From Flavobacteriales bacterium UBA5871 (GTDB lineage Bacteria; Bacteroidota; Bacteroidia; Flavobacteriales_D; Crocinitomicaceae): a stretch of 5,284 nucleotides of DNA. Positions within the stretch are counted from its first letter, which is position 1. Every line of letters begins with the position of its first letter. The position numbers and the translations under genes were made by a program. The stretch spans positions 19,883-25,166 of the forward strand of contig DJFN01000063.1 of NCBI GenBank assembly GCA_002432085.1. The letters are read 5' to 3'. The notes beneath the pieces are model-generated. The model did not search any database, had not been told where the DNA came from, and saw only the letters and a list, made by a program, of their open reading frames with translations. Positions 4,547 through 5,284 of the stretch are shown here, in pieces.

Positions 4547-5284
4547 ATGGAACTGACTCCCGAAATACTCGCGCTTCGTCCTTACCTGTTCAGCATTTCC
4601 TATAACATGTTGGGTATGGTCGAAGAAGCGGAAGACATCGTGCAGGACGTATTCGAAAGGTGGGTATTTGCCACTGAAGTGAACGATCCGAAAGCGTACC
4701 TGGCACGCGTTGCGGTGAACCAAAGCATCAACCGGCTCAACGATCTTCGGAAGGCCAGGGAACATTACGTCGGTATGTGGCTTCCCGAGCCTTACATCAC
4801 CCTGGAGCCTGAGCCGGTTCCCACACTCGAATACGGAATGCTTTTTCTGCTCGAACGACTGAATCCGAACGAGCGTGCAGTCTTCATTCTACGGGAAAGC
4901 TTTTCGGAAGACTACAGCTCGATTGCCGATATCACAGGCCTTTCGGCCGAAAACTGCCGGCAGTTGTTGCATCGTGCACATGAAAAACTCGGACGCAGCA
5001 AGCCGCTGCAGGTAGATCCGGAAAGACAGCGACGATTCACCGAAGCTTTTCTGGCGGCGTTGCATGGACAGGACCGCCTGGAGCTGGATACATTGCTCCG
5101 CGACGATATTGAGCTTTATAACGACGGCGGAGGCAAACGGGCTGCGGCTCTCAAGCCACTTTTCGGACTGGAAAAAGTGCTCAAGTTCCTCATCGGCGTT
5201 ACCAGACTTCCGGAAGCGATCGAAAGTAAGTTCGAGTACCGGCACGTGTTTGTGAATGGTCGCCCGGCGGCGATTATCTACAAC
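4547..5284 (+). CDS. ECF41-family RNA polymerase sigma factor with SnoaL-like C-terminal domain, 3'-truncated
   Basis: The frame runs from ATG 4547 to the last base without a stop, giving 246 residues; ECF41 proteins are usually about 280-300, so roughly 40-50 are missing. The sigma-2 region covers about 8-72, with AEDIVQDVFERW (28-39) and the DNA-melting/-10 helix around AYLARVAVNQSINRL (50-64). The linker contains WLPEP (78-82), typical of this group. The sigma-4 region covers about 98-150, including LNPNERAVFILRESF (105-119) and a helix-turn-helix around YSSIADITGLSAENCRQLLH (123-142), which reads the -35 element. From about 158 begins a SnoaL-like fold with the group hallmarks DGGGK (193-197) and NGRPA (238-242). 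ECF41 sigma factors lack a separate anti-sigma factor, and the fused domain controls activity from within. The upstream CMD gene is the usual ECF41 partner and target. Confidence 0.92.
   Translation, partial: MELTPEILALRPYLFSISYNMLGMVEEAEDIVQDVFERWVFATEVNDPKAYLARVAVNQSINRLNDLRKAREHYVGMWLPEPYITLEPEPVPTLEYGMLFLLERLNPNERAVFILRESFSEDYSSIADITGLSAENCRQLLHRAHEKLGRSKPLQVDPERQRRFTEAFLAALHGQDRLELDTLLRDDIELYNDGGGKRAAALKPLFGLEKVLKFLIGVTRLPEAIESKFEYRHVFVNGRPAAIIYN

Overview
The window looks like a chromosomal accessory stretch from a Bacteroidota bacterium (Cytophagia, Chitinophagia or Sphingobacteriia-like; the genus cannot be told). The clues are moderate GC with A/T-rich gene leaders, few clear Shine-Dalgarno sites, promoter candidates of the TTG / TAnnTTTG type, and a signal peptide cut before Gln. 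No rRNA, tRNA, transposase, integrase or CRISPR array is visible.

Layout from left to right. (1) 3-353, +: the 3' part of a small membrane protein that begins outside the window. (2) 487-1728, +: a secreted protein with an Ig-like N-terminal domain and a long Lys/Glu-rich coiled coil. It is followed by a bidirectional hairpin terminator that also serves the convergent next gene. (3) 1838-2509, -: a DUF1906 (Rv2525c-like, glycoside-hydrolase-like TIM barrel) protein. (4) 2510-2729: a divergent intergenic region with a hexamer repeat (CTCACA) built into a 19-bp perfect inverted repeat, flanked by a promoter candidate for each gene. (5) 2730-3323, +: a membrane-anchored CHAP-domain cysteine amidase/peptidase. 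(6) 3410-3898, +: a rifamycin ADP-ribosyltransferase (Arr) whose last helix has been moved out of frame by an apparent 1-nt deletion. (7) 3963-4523, +: a carboxymuconolactone-decarboxylase/AhpD-like protein. (8) 4547 to beyond the window end, +: an ECF41-type sigma factor with a fused SnoaL-like regulatory domain. It is open to the edge of the window and has no stop codon inside it.

The most coherent functional unit is (7)+(8). ECF41 sigma factors are known to sit beside, and to activate, a gene for a carboxymuconolactone decarboxylase, oxidoreductase or epimerase ('COE' genes). A perfect copy of the ECF41 -35 element TGTCACA lies at 3921-3927, with a near-consensus -10 (GGTC) at 3943-3946. 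This places transcription start only about 10 nt before the ATG at 3963. The CMD protein therefore most likely starts at 3963 rather than at the longer in-frame TTG at 3900, and the pair probably forms an autoregulated operon. DUF1906 and CHAP are divergently arranged and both belong to families linked with cell-wall or peptide-bond hydrolysis; a shared role is only inference. Arr would give rifamycin resistance if it is functional.
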